From Fulvivirga sp. M361 (GTDB lineage Bacteria > Bacteroidota > Bacteroidia > Cytophagales > Cyclobacteriaceae), in the NCBI RefSeq assembly GCF_007097395.1, contig NZ_VKDC01000001.1, positions 255,501 through 319,500 of the forward strand: a stretch of DNA of 64,000 nucleotides. The letters run 5' to 3'. The position numbers and the translations under genes are program-made. This document shows, in pieces, positions 36,998 to 44,787 of the stretch. Within the stretch, counting starts at the first letter, position 1. Each line of letters opens with the position of its first letter. Under the pieces are notes generated by a model that saw only the letters and a list, made by a program, of their open reading frames with translations, did not search any database and was not told where the DNA came from.

Positions 36998-37819
36998 ATG
37001 AAAATTATGAATGCTCCGTCAAATAGTATAATTGAAAAGGCGCTTTCCGGGGATAAGACTGCCCTGGAAAATATCATTACAGAGGCTAAAGACCTGGTCT
37101 ATAACCTGTCTTTAAAAATGTTATTGTTTCCTGATGATGCTAAAGACGCCACACAGGAAATATTGATTAAAATAGTGACTCACCTGAGTACATTTAAAGG
37201 AGAAAGCCAGTTTCAAACCTGGGTATATCGTATTGCCTCTAATTACCTTCTCACAGAAAAAAAGAAGTTATCCAGGGCCATTTATACATCCATTGAAGAT
37301 TATGCTTCCTTAATAGACAGGGGGCAAAGTAATGCTGTTCTACATGCAAAAAATGAAGGCGAACTATTGCTACTGGAAGAAGAAGTAAAAGTCAGTTGTA
37401 CACATGGCCTGCTTCTCTGTCTAAATAAAAAAGGTAGGATCATCTACATCCTGGGTGAAATACTGGAAATAAACAGCGTGGAAGGGGCCAATATTCTTGA
37501 AATATCTGCCGAAAATTTCAGAAAGCAGCTATCGAGATCAAGGGAAAAGATCAGGAATTTTCTGCAATCCAAATGTGGGCTGACTAACCCGCAAAACCCC
37601 TGCCGGTGTAAAAAGAAAATTGATTTTCTCATAGAAGAGAATATGATCGACCCAAAAAACCTGCGGTTCGCTCAGCATACAAAAAGAAGTATTGACCTGG
37701 TAGAAAAAATCGACTCACTCGATAGAGCAGTGTCAGTATTCCGCTCTGTCCCAAACCAGCAAACCCCCGAAACACTTTTACACGAAGTGAAAAAAACCAT
37801 TAATGCTATTACTACCTGA
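36998..37819 (+). CDS. ECF-type RNA polymerase sigma factor with Cys-rich tail
   Basis: From ATG 36998 (ATG 37007 is also possible) the protein has 273 residues. It has a sigma-2 region (LVYNLSLKMLLFPDDAKDATQEILIKIV and FQTWVYRIASNYLL), a sigma-4 HTH (INSVEGANILEISAENFRKQLSRSREKI) and a C-terminal extension of about 100 residues starting with CGLTNPQNPCRCKKK. The Cys cluster could bind metal; this tail occurs in a subgroup of Bacteroidota sigma factors. There is no adjacent anti-sigma gene. The NTF2-like and alkyltransferase-like genes follow with 3-base and 0-base gaps, so the three are one operon. Confidence 0.88.
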   Translation: MKIMNAPSNSIIEKALSGDKTALENIITEAKDLVYNLSLKMLLFPDDAKDATQEILIKIVTHLSTFKGESQFQTWVYRIASNYLLTEKKKLSRAIYTSIEDYASLIDRGQSNAVLHAKNEGELLLLEEEVKVSCTHGLLLCLNKKGRIIYILGEILEINSVEGANILEISAENFRKQLSRSREKIRNFLQSKCGLTNPQNPCRCKKKIDFLIEENMIDPKNLRFAQHTKRSIDLVEKIDSLDRAVSVFRSVPNQQTPETLLHEVKKTINAITT

Positions 37820-37822
37820 CCT

Positions 37823-38218
37823 ATGAGAATACTTATCGAAAAATATGTTGAAGCCTGGGACACGCATGATCCTAAGAAACTAGCTGACCTATTAGCCTCC
37901 ACATCCAGTTATGAAGATGCAACACAAAAAGGGAACGCTTTGGAAATCATATCAAGCTCTATTGAAACGACCGTGAAAGCCTTTCCCGATGTTTCTTTCG
38001 AGGTGATCTCCCTGATAGAAAGTTCATCCGACAAAGAACTGTTTGTGCTGGAGTGGTTAATGCAAGGAACAAACAGGGGTACTTTCTATGGCGCTGAACC
38101 TACCAATAAAACGGTATCCATTACCGGCCTTGATCTTATCCGGACAAAAGACGAAAGGATCACCAAAATCAAAAGTTTTTACGATAGTAATCAGTTCATG
38201 ACTCAAATGAAAATATAG
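37823..38218 (+). CDS. NTF2/SnoaL-like protein
   Basis: The 131-residue protein opens with LIEKYVEAWDTHDPKKLADLLAS and contains AFPDVSFEVISLIESSSDKELFVLEWLMQGTNRG and a GLDLIRTKDERITKIKSFYD end. These are typical of the SnoaL/ester-cyclase type of the NTF2 superfamily. The substrate or ligand is unknown. It starts 3 bases after the sigma-factor stop and abuts the next gene. Confidence 0.85.
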   Translation: MRILIEKYVEAWDTHDPKKLADLLASTSSYEDATQKGNALEIISSSIETTVKAFPDVSFEVISLIESSSDKELFVLEWLMQGTNRGTFYGAEPTNKTVSITGLDLIRTKDERITKIKSFYDSNQFMTQMKI

Positions 38219-38638
38219 ATGATGAAAGACCCTGTAATTGTCAATGTGCCTGAAAAGATGCAAAAGTTTTATGGTACAGCTAAGATGCTTCATCCTTCTA
38301 TAGAAATGATCGAAGAAGCTGTCAAAATTATTCCAATAGGAAAAGTAGCCACCATCGAATCACTATGTATAAAGTTATCCGACGATTTTGGCACGGATGT
38401 CACGTGTCCCATGCGCACTGGAAATGGTATAAAGAAGATCACAGAAACATTATTCAGCACGGATATTGATCATACTATCCCTGTGTGGCGAGTAATTAGA
38501 TCTAATTCACTGATGATCAATTCTAAGCATGTTGAGCAATGTGCGACAAAATTAGAAAAAGAAGGTGTCGGCTTTTCATTTACCAAAAAAGGTGAGATAA
38601 AGGTAGATGCTGGCCCTGAAATACTTTATTCCTTTTGA
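38219..38638 (+). CDS. Alkyltransferase-like (MGMT-fold) protein lacking the reactive Cys
   Basis: The 139-residue protein has the DNA-binding part of O6-alkylguanine transferases: IPIGKVATIESLCIKL, RTGNGIKKI and the IPVWRVIRSNSLMIN segment, then EQCATKLEKEGVGF. In active MGMT the core reads PCHRV; here the corresponding positions read PVWRV, so the alkyl-accepting Cys is missing. Alkyltransferase-like proteins without this Cys flag damaged bases for excision repair. Two adjacent ATGs are possible starts. It is the last gene of the sigma-factor operon. Confidence 0.75.
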   Translation: MMKDPVIVNVPEKMQKFYGTAKMLHPSIEMIEEAVKIIPIGKVATIESLCIKLSDDFGTDVTCPMRTGNGIKKITETLFSTDIDHTIPVWRVIRSNSLMINSKHVEQCATKLEKEGVGFSFTKKGEIKVDAGPEILYSF

Positions 38639-38744
38639 AAAAATGGATGTCTAATTAACCACTAAGAACAATCTGTACTTTTCTGCCCTGATCCACTTTT
38701 ATTTCCTTCATTTGACCCGGCTTTAAAAAACATCATTTTTTGCT

Positions 38745-38763
38745 TGACTCTAACGTTACGTCA
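38745..38763. promoter_or_regulatory. MerR-type operator/promoter for the TipAS regulator
   Basis: A near-perfect dyad with TGAC and GTCA ends around a TAACGTTA core lies 31 bases before the MerR gene start. It overlaps a TTGACT box and sits about 20 bases before a TACATTTA element. The CTAACGTTACGT core resembles sites of Mta/TipA-type MerR activators as I remember them. Confidence 0.55.
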
Positions 38764-38793
38764 TAGATTACATTTACATAAAAAACTCAATCT

Positions 38794-39549
38794 ATGACAA
38801 AGTACTCGGTCAAACAATTGTCATCTCTTGCAGGTGTGAGTGTTAGGACGCTGCACCATTATGATCATATCGGTCTGTTAAAGCCATCCTTCAGGAGCAA
38901 AAAAGGATATCGGTTTTATGAGAGGAAAGAGCTATTACTGCTACAGCAAATATTGATTTACCGGCAGCTGGAGTTTCCATTGAGTGATATTCATGCTATC
39001 ATTTACAACCCCTCCTTTGACCTGACTGTGACTCTGGAAACCCATAAGAAAAAACTGGAAGAGAAATTAGGGAATTTAAAACTCCTTATTGCCACGGTAG
39101 ATAAAACCATTCATGATTTAAAACTAAAGGAAAGTACCATGACAGATGAAGATATCTATAAAGGATTGAATGTTCAAGAAGTGAGGTCCCAACGAAAGGA
39201 AGTCATTGAAAAATGGGGGCGGAACGAGCTTATAAAAGCTGAAGATCGTATCAAAAAAATAGGAAAGGGAGGCTGGAAGGATTTACAAAAAAAAGGGGAG
39301 GAAATTAACCAACTCCTTGCGGACCTGAGCTACCTGCCGCCAGCTCACACTGATGTACAACAGACCATTGAACTTCACTTCAGACATTTGAATTTCTTCT
39401 ATGAAGTATCGAAAGAACGATACCTTGGATTAGGCAAGATGTATACGGAAGATGAGCGTTTCAAAAGCTACTATGAAAAATATGCCCCGGGTCTGGCGCA
39501 TTTCATCATGGAAGCTATCCAGGTATTTTGTGATAACGATCTACACTAA
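38794..39549 (+). CDS. MerR-family regulator with TipAS ligand-binding domain
   Basis: The 251-residue protein has an N-terminal MerR HTH (YSVKQLSSLAGVSVRTLHHYDHIGLLKPS), the RFYERKELLLLQQI wing and a coiled coil (about 75-110). A C-terminal TipAS-type helical domain follows (residues 130-251, with RSQRKEVIEKWG and KMYTEDERFKSYYEKYAPGL). TipAS domains bind thiopeptide and other antimicrobial compounds and activate resistance genes. A palindromic site upstream suggests autoregulation. The next gene, 5 bases on, encodes a small YCII-like protein. Confidence 0.92.
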   Translation: MTKYSVKQLSSLAGVSVRTLHHYDHIGLLKPSFRSKKGYRFYERKELLLLQQILIYRQLEFPLSDIHAIIYNPSFDLTVTLETHKKKLEEKLGNLKLLIATVDKTIHDLKLKESTMTDEDIYKGLNVQEVRSQRKEVIEKWGRNELIKAEDRIKKIGKGGWKDLQKKGEEINQLLADLSYLPPAHTDVQQTIELHFRHLNFFYEVSKERYLGLGKMYTEDERFKSYYEKYAPGLAHFIMEAIQVFCDNDLH

Positions 39550-39554
39550 AAAAA

Positions 39555-39899
39555 ATGATGAATAGCTATTTAGTCTTAATACACAATGGTAGTCTTAGAG
39601 ATCACCTGGAAACGGACGAAAAGAAAAAGTTTGACCATTACAAAAATTGGGGTCGCTATCTGAGCCAATTTTCTGAAGATGAAAGATTTATTAGCGGAAG
39701 TGCGATTGGCAAGAATGTGCATATTTTGACAAAAAAAGAAGAAGTCAACATCGATGAGCGAACAAGTCTGTTAGAAGGTTATATGATTCTTCAGGCAAAA
39801 AATATGGAAGAACTAAAACTGCTGCTAAAGGGGATCCCAGGATTAGAGCATGAATATTCTGAGGTCAACATATATCCATTGGACCCCAAGCCTGTGTAA
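39555..39899 (+). CDS. YCII-like small protein
   Basis: The 114-residue protein (ATG 39555 or 39558) has SYLVLIHNGS, FDHYKNWGRYLSQFSED, EGYMILQAKNMEELKLLLKGIPGL and VNIYPLDPKP. These fit the ferredoxin-like YCII/DGPF superfamily. Function unknown. Co-transcription with the MerR/TipAS gene is likely from the 5-base spacing, and a terminator follows at 39931-39949. Confidence 0.75.
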   Translation: MMNSYLVLIHNGSLRDHLETDEKKKFDHYKNWGRYLSQFSEDERFISGSAIGKNVHILTKKEEVNIDERTSLLEGYMILQAKNMEELKLLLKGIPGLEHEYSEVNIYPLDPKPV

Positions 39900-39930
39900 G
39901 GAATGGAATGCCCGTAAGCGCTAAACAGAT

Positions 39931-39949
39931 AAACTGCTGTTAGCAGTTT
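39931..39949 (+). terminator. Intrinsic terminator after the YCII gene
   Basis: AAACTGC and GCAGTTT form a 7-bp stem around TGTTA, followed by a T-rich stretch. It lies between convergent genes. Confidence 0.65.
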
Positions 39950-39956
39950 TATTATC

Positions 39957-40421
39957 TCAGATCAACACTTTTTTTTCGAGAAAAACTAACTCCAATCGGT
40001 CATTCACAGGTTGCCTTTTAAATTCTACGTATCCCAATTTCTGATAGAATGACAGGTTTTTAGTGCTCTTACTCCCTGTAAATAATTCAAAGCGGCTTAC
40101 ACCATTATTATACTCGGATTCGATCGCCAGCATAAGTTGTTTACCAAGTCCTTGGTTCTGAAATCTATGATGGACGACTAGCCTTCCAATGTTACCTGTA
40201 GAACCTGCTATGTATGATCGTACCGAACCTATGATCTGATGATTATGGTTCATTTTAAGAAATACTCCTTTTTCAAAATCACTTCTGATCGAATCCAGTG
40301 TTTGAAGGAGTGGCGGGATATTATAATCATTGTAAATCTCTGCTTCTTGCAAATAACACTCCTTTTGAAGAGCCAAGATCTCTGGCAGATCATCACGATT
40401 AGCTGGCGAGATTTTCATCAT
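39957..40421 (-). CDS. GNAT N-acetyltransferase
   Basis: The 154-residue protein opens with ISPANRDDLPEILALQKECYLQEAEIYN and contains GNIGRLVVHHRFQNQGLGKQLMLAIE, the acetyl-CoA loop (Q/R-x-x-G-x-G/A) of the GNAT superfamily, and FYQKLGYVEFKR. Substrate unknown. It is transcribed away from the rtcB leader promoter. Confidence 0.9.
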   Translation of the reverse strand: MMKISPANRDDLPEILALQKECYLQEAEIYNDYNIPPLLQTLDSIRSDFEKGVFLKMNHNHQIIGSVRSYIAGSTGNIGRLVVHHRFQNQGLGKQLMLAIESEYNNGVSRFELFTGSKSTKNLSFYQKLGYVEFKRQPVNDRLELVFLEKKVLI

Positions 40422-40519
40422 TTCACATTAAATTTAGCCAACAAAATTCGAAGAAAGATGGTATTAAGCTCACACAGCGAACGTAAATCACTAAACTCCT
40501 AAAACTTATCTCCATTAAA

Positions 40520-40552
40520 TTTGGAATTCCTATAAACATCAGCATACCTTTG
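40520..40552 (+). promoter_or_regulatory. Strong Bacteroidota promoter driving the rtcB leader
   Basis: TTTG at 40520-40523 and a perfect TAnnTTTG box (TACCTTTG, 40545-40552) are 21 bases apart. The predicted transcript would begin near 40559. Confidence 0.7.
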
Positions 40553-40592
40553 CAAACTATAATCACTTCTTTGATCTGGAAAGGAGGTCGTT

Positions 40593-40652
40593 ATGATGGT
40601 GCAAAATTTACATATCGAAAAACCGACCGGGGGTCTGACATTCAAAAAGTAA
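40593..40652 (+). CDS. 19-aa leader ORF with a perfect Shine-Dalgarno
   Basis: ATG ATG at 40593/40596 begins a 19-codon ORF (MMVQNLHIEKPTGGLTFKK) that ends in TAA at 40650-40652. AAAGGAGGT at 40580-40588 is a full match to the 16S anti-Shine-Dalgarno with ideal spacing, which is striking because other genes in the window lack such sites. The ORF sits between a good promoter and a strong terminator. It may be a leader peptide or a small independent gene; I know of no homolog. Confidence 0.65.
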   Translation: MMVQNLHIEKPTGGLTFKK

Positions 40653-40678
40653 GCAATTACTTTCCCTATTGCAATTCT

Positions 40679-40703
40679 ACCCGGTCACATGATCGGGTTT
40701 TTT
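40679..40703 (+). terminator. Strong intrinsic terminator in the rtcB leader
   Basis: ACCCGGTC (40679-40686) pairs with GATCGGGT (40691-40698) over 8 positions with one G-U, around a 4-base loop, followed by TTTTTT. It is about 160 bases before the rtcB start. Confidence 0.8.
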
Positions 40704-40784
40704 GTTGTATTAGATTGTAAGACTTTCTTATAAAAAGACCACACTACTCAAGGAGCCCTATCACAAATCTGATTTTTCACGTCT

Positions 40785-40839
40785 CCAATGGATGATATGA
40801 GGCTTGACGGGATAGCCCGTTCAAACGCTCTCCTATTGG
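40785..40839 (+). ncRNA. Nested hairpin element in the rtcB 5' leader
   Basis: CCAATGGA (40785-40792) can pair with TCCTATTGG (40831-40839, one bulge). Inside it TTGACGGG (40804-40811) pairs with CCCGTTCAA (40816-40824, one bulge) around ATAG. It ends 22 bases before the rtcB ATG. I cannot match it to a known RNA family; a tRNA or hammerhead reading failed. Confidence 0.4.
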
Positions 40840-40861
40840 CGACACGCAGAATAAATGCTTT

Positions 40862-42265
40862 ATGGGCAAGATCAAATTACGAGGTAAAGACCTCAGAAAA
40901 ATAAACTATTCTAATAATAAGTCAATAGCACTGGCCATTGATGTGATGGCCAAACATTATAAACACTCTTCGAAAGAAGAACAACTCGACATCCTATGTA
41001 AAGTAAAAGATAACCCTCTCAATTATCTCGAGAATAATGCTTTAGGTATGCTGGCAGAACAGTTCTGCGAGGAAGACCTGGTTAAAGAAAAAGAAGAGAT
41101 TCAGTTGTTACGGGAGCATGGACATTATAACATATTCGGTCGCAAAAACATCGATAGTAATGCCTACCTGCAGATGGAACTGGCCATGAGGCTTCCAATA
41201 TCCTTAAAGGGGGCTTTGATGCCAGATGCACATCAGGGGTACGGGCTACCCATAGGAGGTGTACTGACCACGAAAAATGAGATCGTCCCTTATGGAGTTG
41301 GCCTCGACATCGGGTGTCGAATGAGCCTCACCCTGTTTGATATCGGCGCTGCGTACCTGAAGCGTCATGCTTACCAGTTCAAACTGGCTTTAAAAGAAAG
41401 GACCAACTTTGGTGCAGGTGGAGAATTGAACATCTCTCAGGAACATGAGATATTGGATCGTCCGGAGTTTGGACATACCAGGCTGTTAAGACAGTTGCAT
41501 GGAAAAGCTGTAAAACAACTTGGCACCTCCGGGTCGGGCAATCACTTTGTGGAATTTGGACTTGTAAACCTCAGCCACAGCAATGACCTTGGAATGGAGC
41601 CGGGCGAATACGTGGGACTACTGGCACATTCTGGATCCAGGGGTTTAGGTGCTTCTATTGCAAAGGAATATACCCATATAGCACGTGAACAGTGCTTCTT
41701 ACCAAGACAAGCCCAGCATTTGGCATGGCTCGACCTGGATACGGAAGCCGGACAAGAGTACTGGCTTTCAATGAACCTGGCAGGTGACTATGCCAAGGCA
41801 TGTCATGACCAGATCCATTACCATCTGAGCAAATACCTGGGGCTTACCCCTGTCATCAAGATCGAGAACCATCACAACTTTGCCTGGAAGGAGGTCCACG
41901 ACGGCCAGGAAATGGTGGTACACAGAAAAGGCGCTACTCCGGCAGGAGAAGGTGTCCTGGGAATTATTCCCGGTTCTATGACAGCGCCGGGCTACATCGT
42001 CAGGGGAAAAGGCAATGAACATTCTATTCATTCTGCTGCCCACGGCGCCGGAAGAAAGATGTCCCGAAAGAAAGCGAGAGAGTCATTTACCGGGAGTGAA
42101 CTGAAAAAGGTGCTGAGCAGAGAAGGAGTGACCCTGATCGGGGGTGGTGTAGATGAGACACCTATCGCTTATAAAAACCTTGAAGAGGTAATGTCAAACC
42201 AAATTGACCTGGTAGATGTGATCGGAAAGTTCACGCCACGAATTGTGAGAATGGATAAAAACTGA
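40862..42265 (+). CDS. rtcB: RtcB-family RNA ligase
   Basis: The 467-residue protein has the metal- and GTP-binding motifs of RtcB: GVGLDIGCRMSL (Asp and Cys ligands), GTSGSGNHFVEFG, LLAHSGSRGLG, ENHHNFAWKEVHDG and a C-terminal HGAGRKMSRKKAR that contains the guanylylated His. RtcB joins RNA 2',3'-cyclic phosphate or 3'-phosphate ends to 5'-OH ends. The DIGCR variant in place of DxGCG and the following prfH gene indicate the RtcB2-PrfH type, shown in E. coli to repair 16S rRNA cut in the decoding centre by nucleases such as colicin E3. The leader upstream carries a candidate attenuator. Confidence 0.95.
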   Translation: MGKIKLRGKDLRKINYSNNKSIALAIDVMAKHYKHSSKEEQLDILCKVKDNPLNYLENNALGMLAEQFCEEDLVKEKEEIQLLREHGHYNIFGRKNIDSNAYLQMELAMRLPISLKGALMPDAHQGYGLPIGGVLTTKNEIVPYGVGLDIGCRMSLTLFDIGAAYLKRHAYQFKLALKERTNFGAGGELNISQEHEILDRPEFGHTRLLRQLHGKAVKQLGTSGSGNHFVEFGLVNLSHSNDLGMEPGEYVGLLAHSGSRGLGASIAKEYTHIAREQCFLPRQAQHLAWLDLDTEAGQEYWLSMNLAGDYAKACHDQIHYHLSKYLGLTPVIKIENHHNFAWKEVHDGQEMVVHRKGATPAGEGVLGIIPGSMTAPGYIVRGKGNEHSIHSAAHGAGRKMSRKKARESFTGSELKKVLSREGVTLIGGGVDETPIAYKNLEEVMSNQIDLVDVIGKFTPRIVRMDKN

Positions 42266-42270
42266 GTAGG

Positions 42271-42918
42271 ATGGAACAGAAAAAGAAAACAAGCATACTA
42301 TACATTCAAATCACTGCCGGGCGAGGCCCCGCAGAATGCTGCTGGGCTGTCGCCCAGGTACTGAAAGAACTCATAAAAAGGTGCAGGGAAATGAAATTAG
42401 AAGCCCTGATAGTGGAACGACAGAAAGGTACTCAGCCAGGCACCCTTTCTTCTGCATTAATCGAAGTTCATGGAGTTGGGGCCAAACGTCAACTGGCCTC
42501 ATGGCAGGGAACCATTCAATGGATTGGAAAAAGCCCTTACCGGAAGTTCCATAAGCGGAAGAACTGGTTTATCGGGATAAGCTTTTTTGAAGCCGAAAGG
42601 CAAAAAGAACTAAAATCATATGAATTAGAATTTCAAACCTTCCGGGCGTCGGGTCCGGGAGGGCAACATCGTAATAAAGTGGAATCTGCCGTACGGGTCA
42701 TACACAAGCCCTCCGGACTGATAGCTACCGAACACGGGTCACGTTCACAGTATCAGAACAAACAAGGGGCTATCAAAAAACTGAATGCCCTATTCCAAAA
42801 CCAAAGTATGATAGATCAAAAAAAACAGACCGAAGAGCAATGGGTAGAACACCTCTCATTACAAAGAGGTAATCCTGTAAAAGTATTTCAGGGACGTGCC
42901 TTTGAAGAGGTAAAATAA
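42271..42918 (+). CDS. prfH: Peptide chain release factor H (PrfH)
   Basis: The 215-residue release-factor-like protein has the GGQ peptide-release motif in FRASGPGGQHRNKVESAVRVIH, near residue 132. It also has the PrfH-type opening ITAGRGPAECCWAVAQVLKEL and HGSRSQYQNKQGAIKKL. It lacks the long N-terminal domain of RF1/RF2. PrfH is known to release peptides from ribosomes with a cleaved decoding centre so that the linked RtcB can seal the rRNA. It starts 5 bases after rtcB, clearly one operon. Confidence 0.95.
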   Translation: MEQKKKTSILYIQITAGRGPAECCWAVAQVLKELIKRCREMKLEALIVERQKGTQPGTLSSALIEVHGVGAKRQLASWQGTIQWIGKSPYRKFHKRKNWFIGISFFEAERQKELKSYELEFQTFRASGPGGQHRNKVESAVRVIHKPSGLIATEHGSRSQYQNKQGAIKKLNALFQNQSMIDQKKQTEEQWVEHLSLQRGNPVKVFQGRAFEEVK

Positions 42919-43072
42919 CAGGTCAACTAAAGCATTATACTCATTTGGAATGATTTAATCCAATTAACTTTAAGACAAGAGATCAGAAATGCTGATGTTA
43001 TATGACATCGGACCACTCATCACAGTAATAATGCGATGCGAGTTTCTAAGTGTATGATCATAATAGTTTAAG

Positions 43073-43549
43073 ATGTTGTCAAAAGAACCGAACGTGTTAA
43101 TCCATGAGAATTACATGCAATATTGCCTGGAGCTTGCCAAAAAGGCGTTGAACAACCGTGATCCTCCTTTAGGTAGTATTTTAGTCTATCAAAACAATAT
43201 TATCGGAGAAGGAATAGAGTCCGGAAAATCAACAGGAGATATAACGAATCATGCAGAGATCTTGTCAGTCCGTGATGCTATTTCCAAAGGAAACCGGGAG
43301 GAGTTGAAGAATGCCACCATGTACAGCACACATGAACCTTGCATAATGTGTTCATATCTCATCAGGCATCATAAAATACCGGTGCTTGTCTTTGGCATAT
43401 CAGTAGACCATATAGGGGGCTCTACTTCTGAGTTCGACTTACTGGGAAATGAGAATATTCCTAAATGGGGGTCAAAACCGCATATTATAGGTGGAATATT
43501 ATCAGAGGCATGTCAGGAATTGAATAGATTATTTCTCGATTCTTTGTGA
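43073..43549 (+). CDS. Nucleoside/cytosine deaminase-type zinc enzyme
   Basis: The 158-residue protein has the CMP/dCMP-deaminase zinc signature: NHAEILSVRDAI (His ligand and catalytic Glu) and THEPCIMCSYLI (PCxxC ligands), with PPLGSILVYQNNIIGEG at the start. It is close to guanine, cytosine or tRNA-adenosine deaminases of the Bacteroidota nucleoside deaminase group. The substrate cannot be fixed by eye. It appears to be a single-gene unit. Confidence 0.9.
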   Translation: MLSKEPNVLIHENYMQYCLELAKKALNNRDPPLGSILVYQNNIIGEGIESGKSTGDITNHAEILSVRDAISKGNREELKNATMYSTHEPCIMCSYLIRHHKIPVLVFGISVDHIGGSTSEFDLLGNENIPKWGSKPHIIGGILSEACQELNRLFLDSL

Positions 43550-43674
43550 CAAGGATCAAAAACCTCCATCACAATCTGACACCCCCTTGCTTCGCATAAA
43601 AAAATACTCCCCCCACAACTTTAGTTTTCAGGGAAGATCTGAAAAGCCACTTCACTCAAATCATCCTTAAAACC

Positions 43675-44679
43675 TCATTTTCTTTCCCTTCTCTTTAACC
43701 ACCAGTCCAGCCTGGTATCCGGCTTGAAATTTTTCATAGTAGGCCTCCCTTCCGCTCTTTCCAATTTCAGTGTATTCAGATCAGCTGCAAGTGACCAAAT
43801 GGTGCCGAATTTCTCCTTCTTGAGGTCTAAGCACACACATTTATCAGCCAATATTGACTTAGCCTGCTCCACATCAATTTCACGGGCAGATTTCAGGCGA
43901 TCATAAAGCGCCTGATTTCGTTCCGTCGTTTTACTCCATGCTATTCCTCCTTTGTCAAAAGGCATCATTTTTTTTGTTTTAAATTCATTGGTAATGTACA
44001 GAAAGTTCTCGCCGCCTTCCGGCCTTCTTACCGTAGTAGCCTGTGGTGCAGTCTCTACTACCGCCATATGGCCTGACTTGTCCGCCAGTAAAAAGTTGTT
44101 CGCAGACGTGACTTTGGCCTCACGGATCACCTTTATACTCTCTTCTACAGTACTGCAGTTGTCCAAAACCTTTCTTATCACGAAATGAAAGGTAATACCC
44201 GGTTGGATCACCGTACCATTCACAAATGCCATAGCCACAAATAGCCCATGCTCATTCATTCCATCTGACCGGCCTATAAAAAGATCGGACTGGCTAATAT
44301 ACGCATACTTCCCCTCCGGTGCGATCAGGCTACTTTCTGTGATCTTTTTAAATTCATAGAGCATGTCATAGTTCCTGCCTACTACCGTCGAGCTTTGATT
44401 TCGAAAAGCAAAAACGCTGCACTTGGCACTGTCATCGTACACTGCCAGGCCTGCAATAAAAGCCCCTAATAATGCTTCCTTTATTTGCATACCATCGGCA
44501 AAGCCCCTTACTTCTTTGATAAGTTCAGGGTAAAAATGCCTGAGTTCTTCATAACAACCTGCACCAAAATCAGACCTGGACTTTGTCATTTCAGGTAGTG
44601 AAACCTTGTTTTTATGAAGTAGAGCGCCATATTTATGTCCCATTTCATAAAAACCACCATATAACCTTGGATGATACAT
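43675..44679 (-). CDS. C45-family acyltransferase/amidohydrolase (Ntn hydrolase)
   Basis: The 334-residue protein has the penicillin-V-acylase/acyl-CoA:6-APA acyltransferase-like core. KCSVFAFRN contains the presumed nucleophile Cys, near residue 86, where these enzymes self-cleave. GRNYDMLYEFKK, GRSDGMNEHGLFVAMAF and NNFLLADKSGHMAVVE follow. C45 enzymes process themselves and hydrolyse or transfer amide-linked acyl groups. No signal peptide is present. The substrate is unknown. Confidence 0.88.
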   Translation of the reverse strand: MYHPRLYGGFYEMGHKYGALLHKNKVSLPEMTKSRSDFGAGCYEELRHFYPELIKEVRGFADGMQIKEALLGAFIAGLAVYDDSAKCSVFAFRNQSSTVVGRNYDMLYEFKKITESSLIAPEGKYAYISQSDLFIGRSDGMNEHGLFVAMAFVNGTVIQPGITFHFVIRKVLDNCSTVEESIKVIREAKVTSANNFLLADKSGHMAVVETAPQATTVRRPEGGENFLYITNEFKTKKMMPFDKGGIAWSKTTERNQALYDRLKSAREIDVEQAKSILADKCVCLDLKKEKFGTIWSLAADLNTLKLERAEGRPTMKNFKPDTRLDWWLKRRERK

Positions 44680-44787
44680 CTACAATACGCTTTTAAAAAT
44701 GTATTTGAAAAAACCTGAAGCATGTATTTGCTCAGGAGGATAAGGGTCAGAACAGCTTTGAAGCTGCTCTGCATTTGAATTACAAAT

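Larger units (their letters stand above)
40586..40703 (+). promoter_or_regulatory. Candidate transcription attenuator ahead of rtcB-prfH
   Basis: Four segments can pair alternatively. Segment 1 GGTCGTT (40586-40592) is next to the Shine-Dalgarno. Segment 2 (40621-40631, AACCGACCGGG) lies in the leader ORF. Segment 3 CCCGGTC (40680-40686) is the terminator 5' arm. Segment 4 (40691-40698) is the terminator 3' arm. 1:2 gives 5 bp plus 2 across a bulge; 2:3 is 7 perfect bp (GACCGGG with CCCGGTC); 3:4 is the terminator. The arrangement has the logic of an attenuator. Confidence 0.45.

Noticed and set aside
40801-40830. GTTCAAAC in the rtcB leader as a T-loop of a tRNA-like RNA
   Set aside because: The flanking bases cannot form a T-stem, and no acceptor or anticodon arm is present.
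40785-40839. Hammerhead or other small self-cleaving ribozyme in the rtcB leader
   Set aside because: The core CUGANGA and GAAA elements are missing; only the nested hairpins remain.
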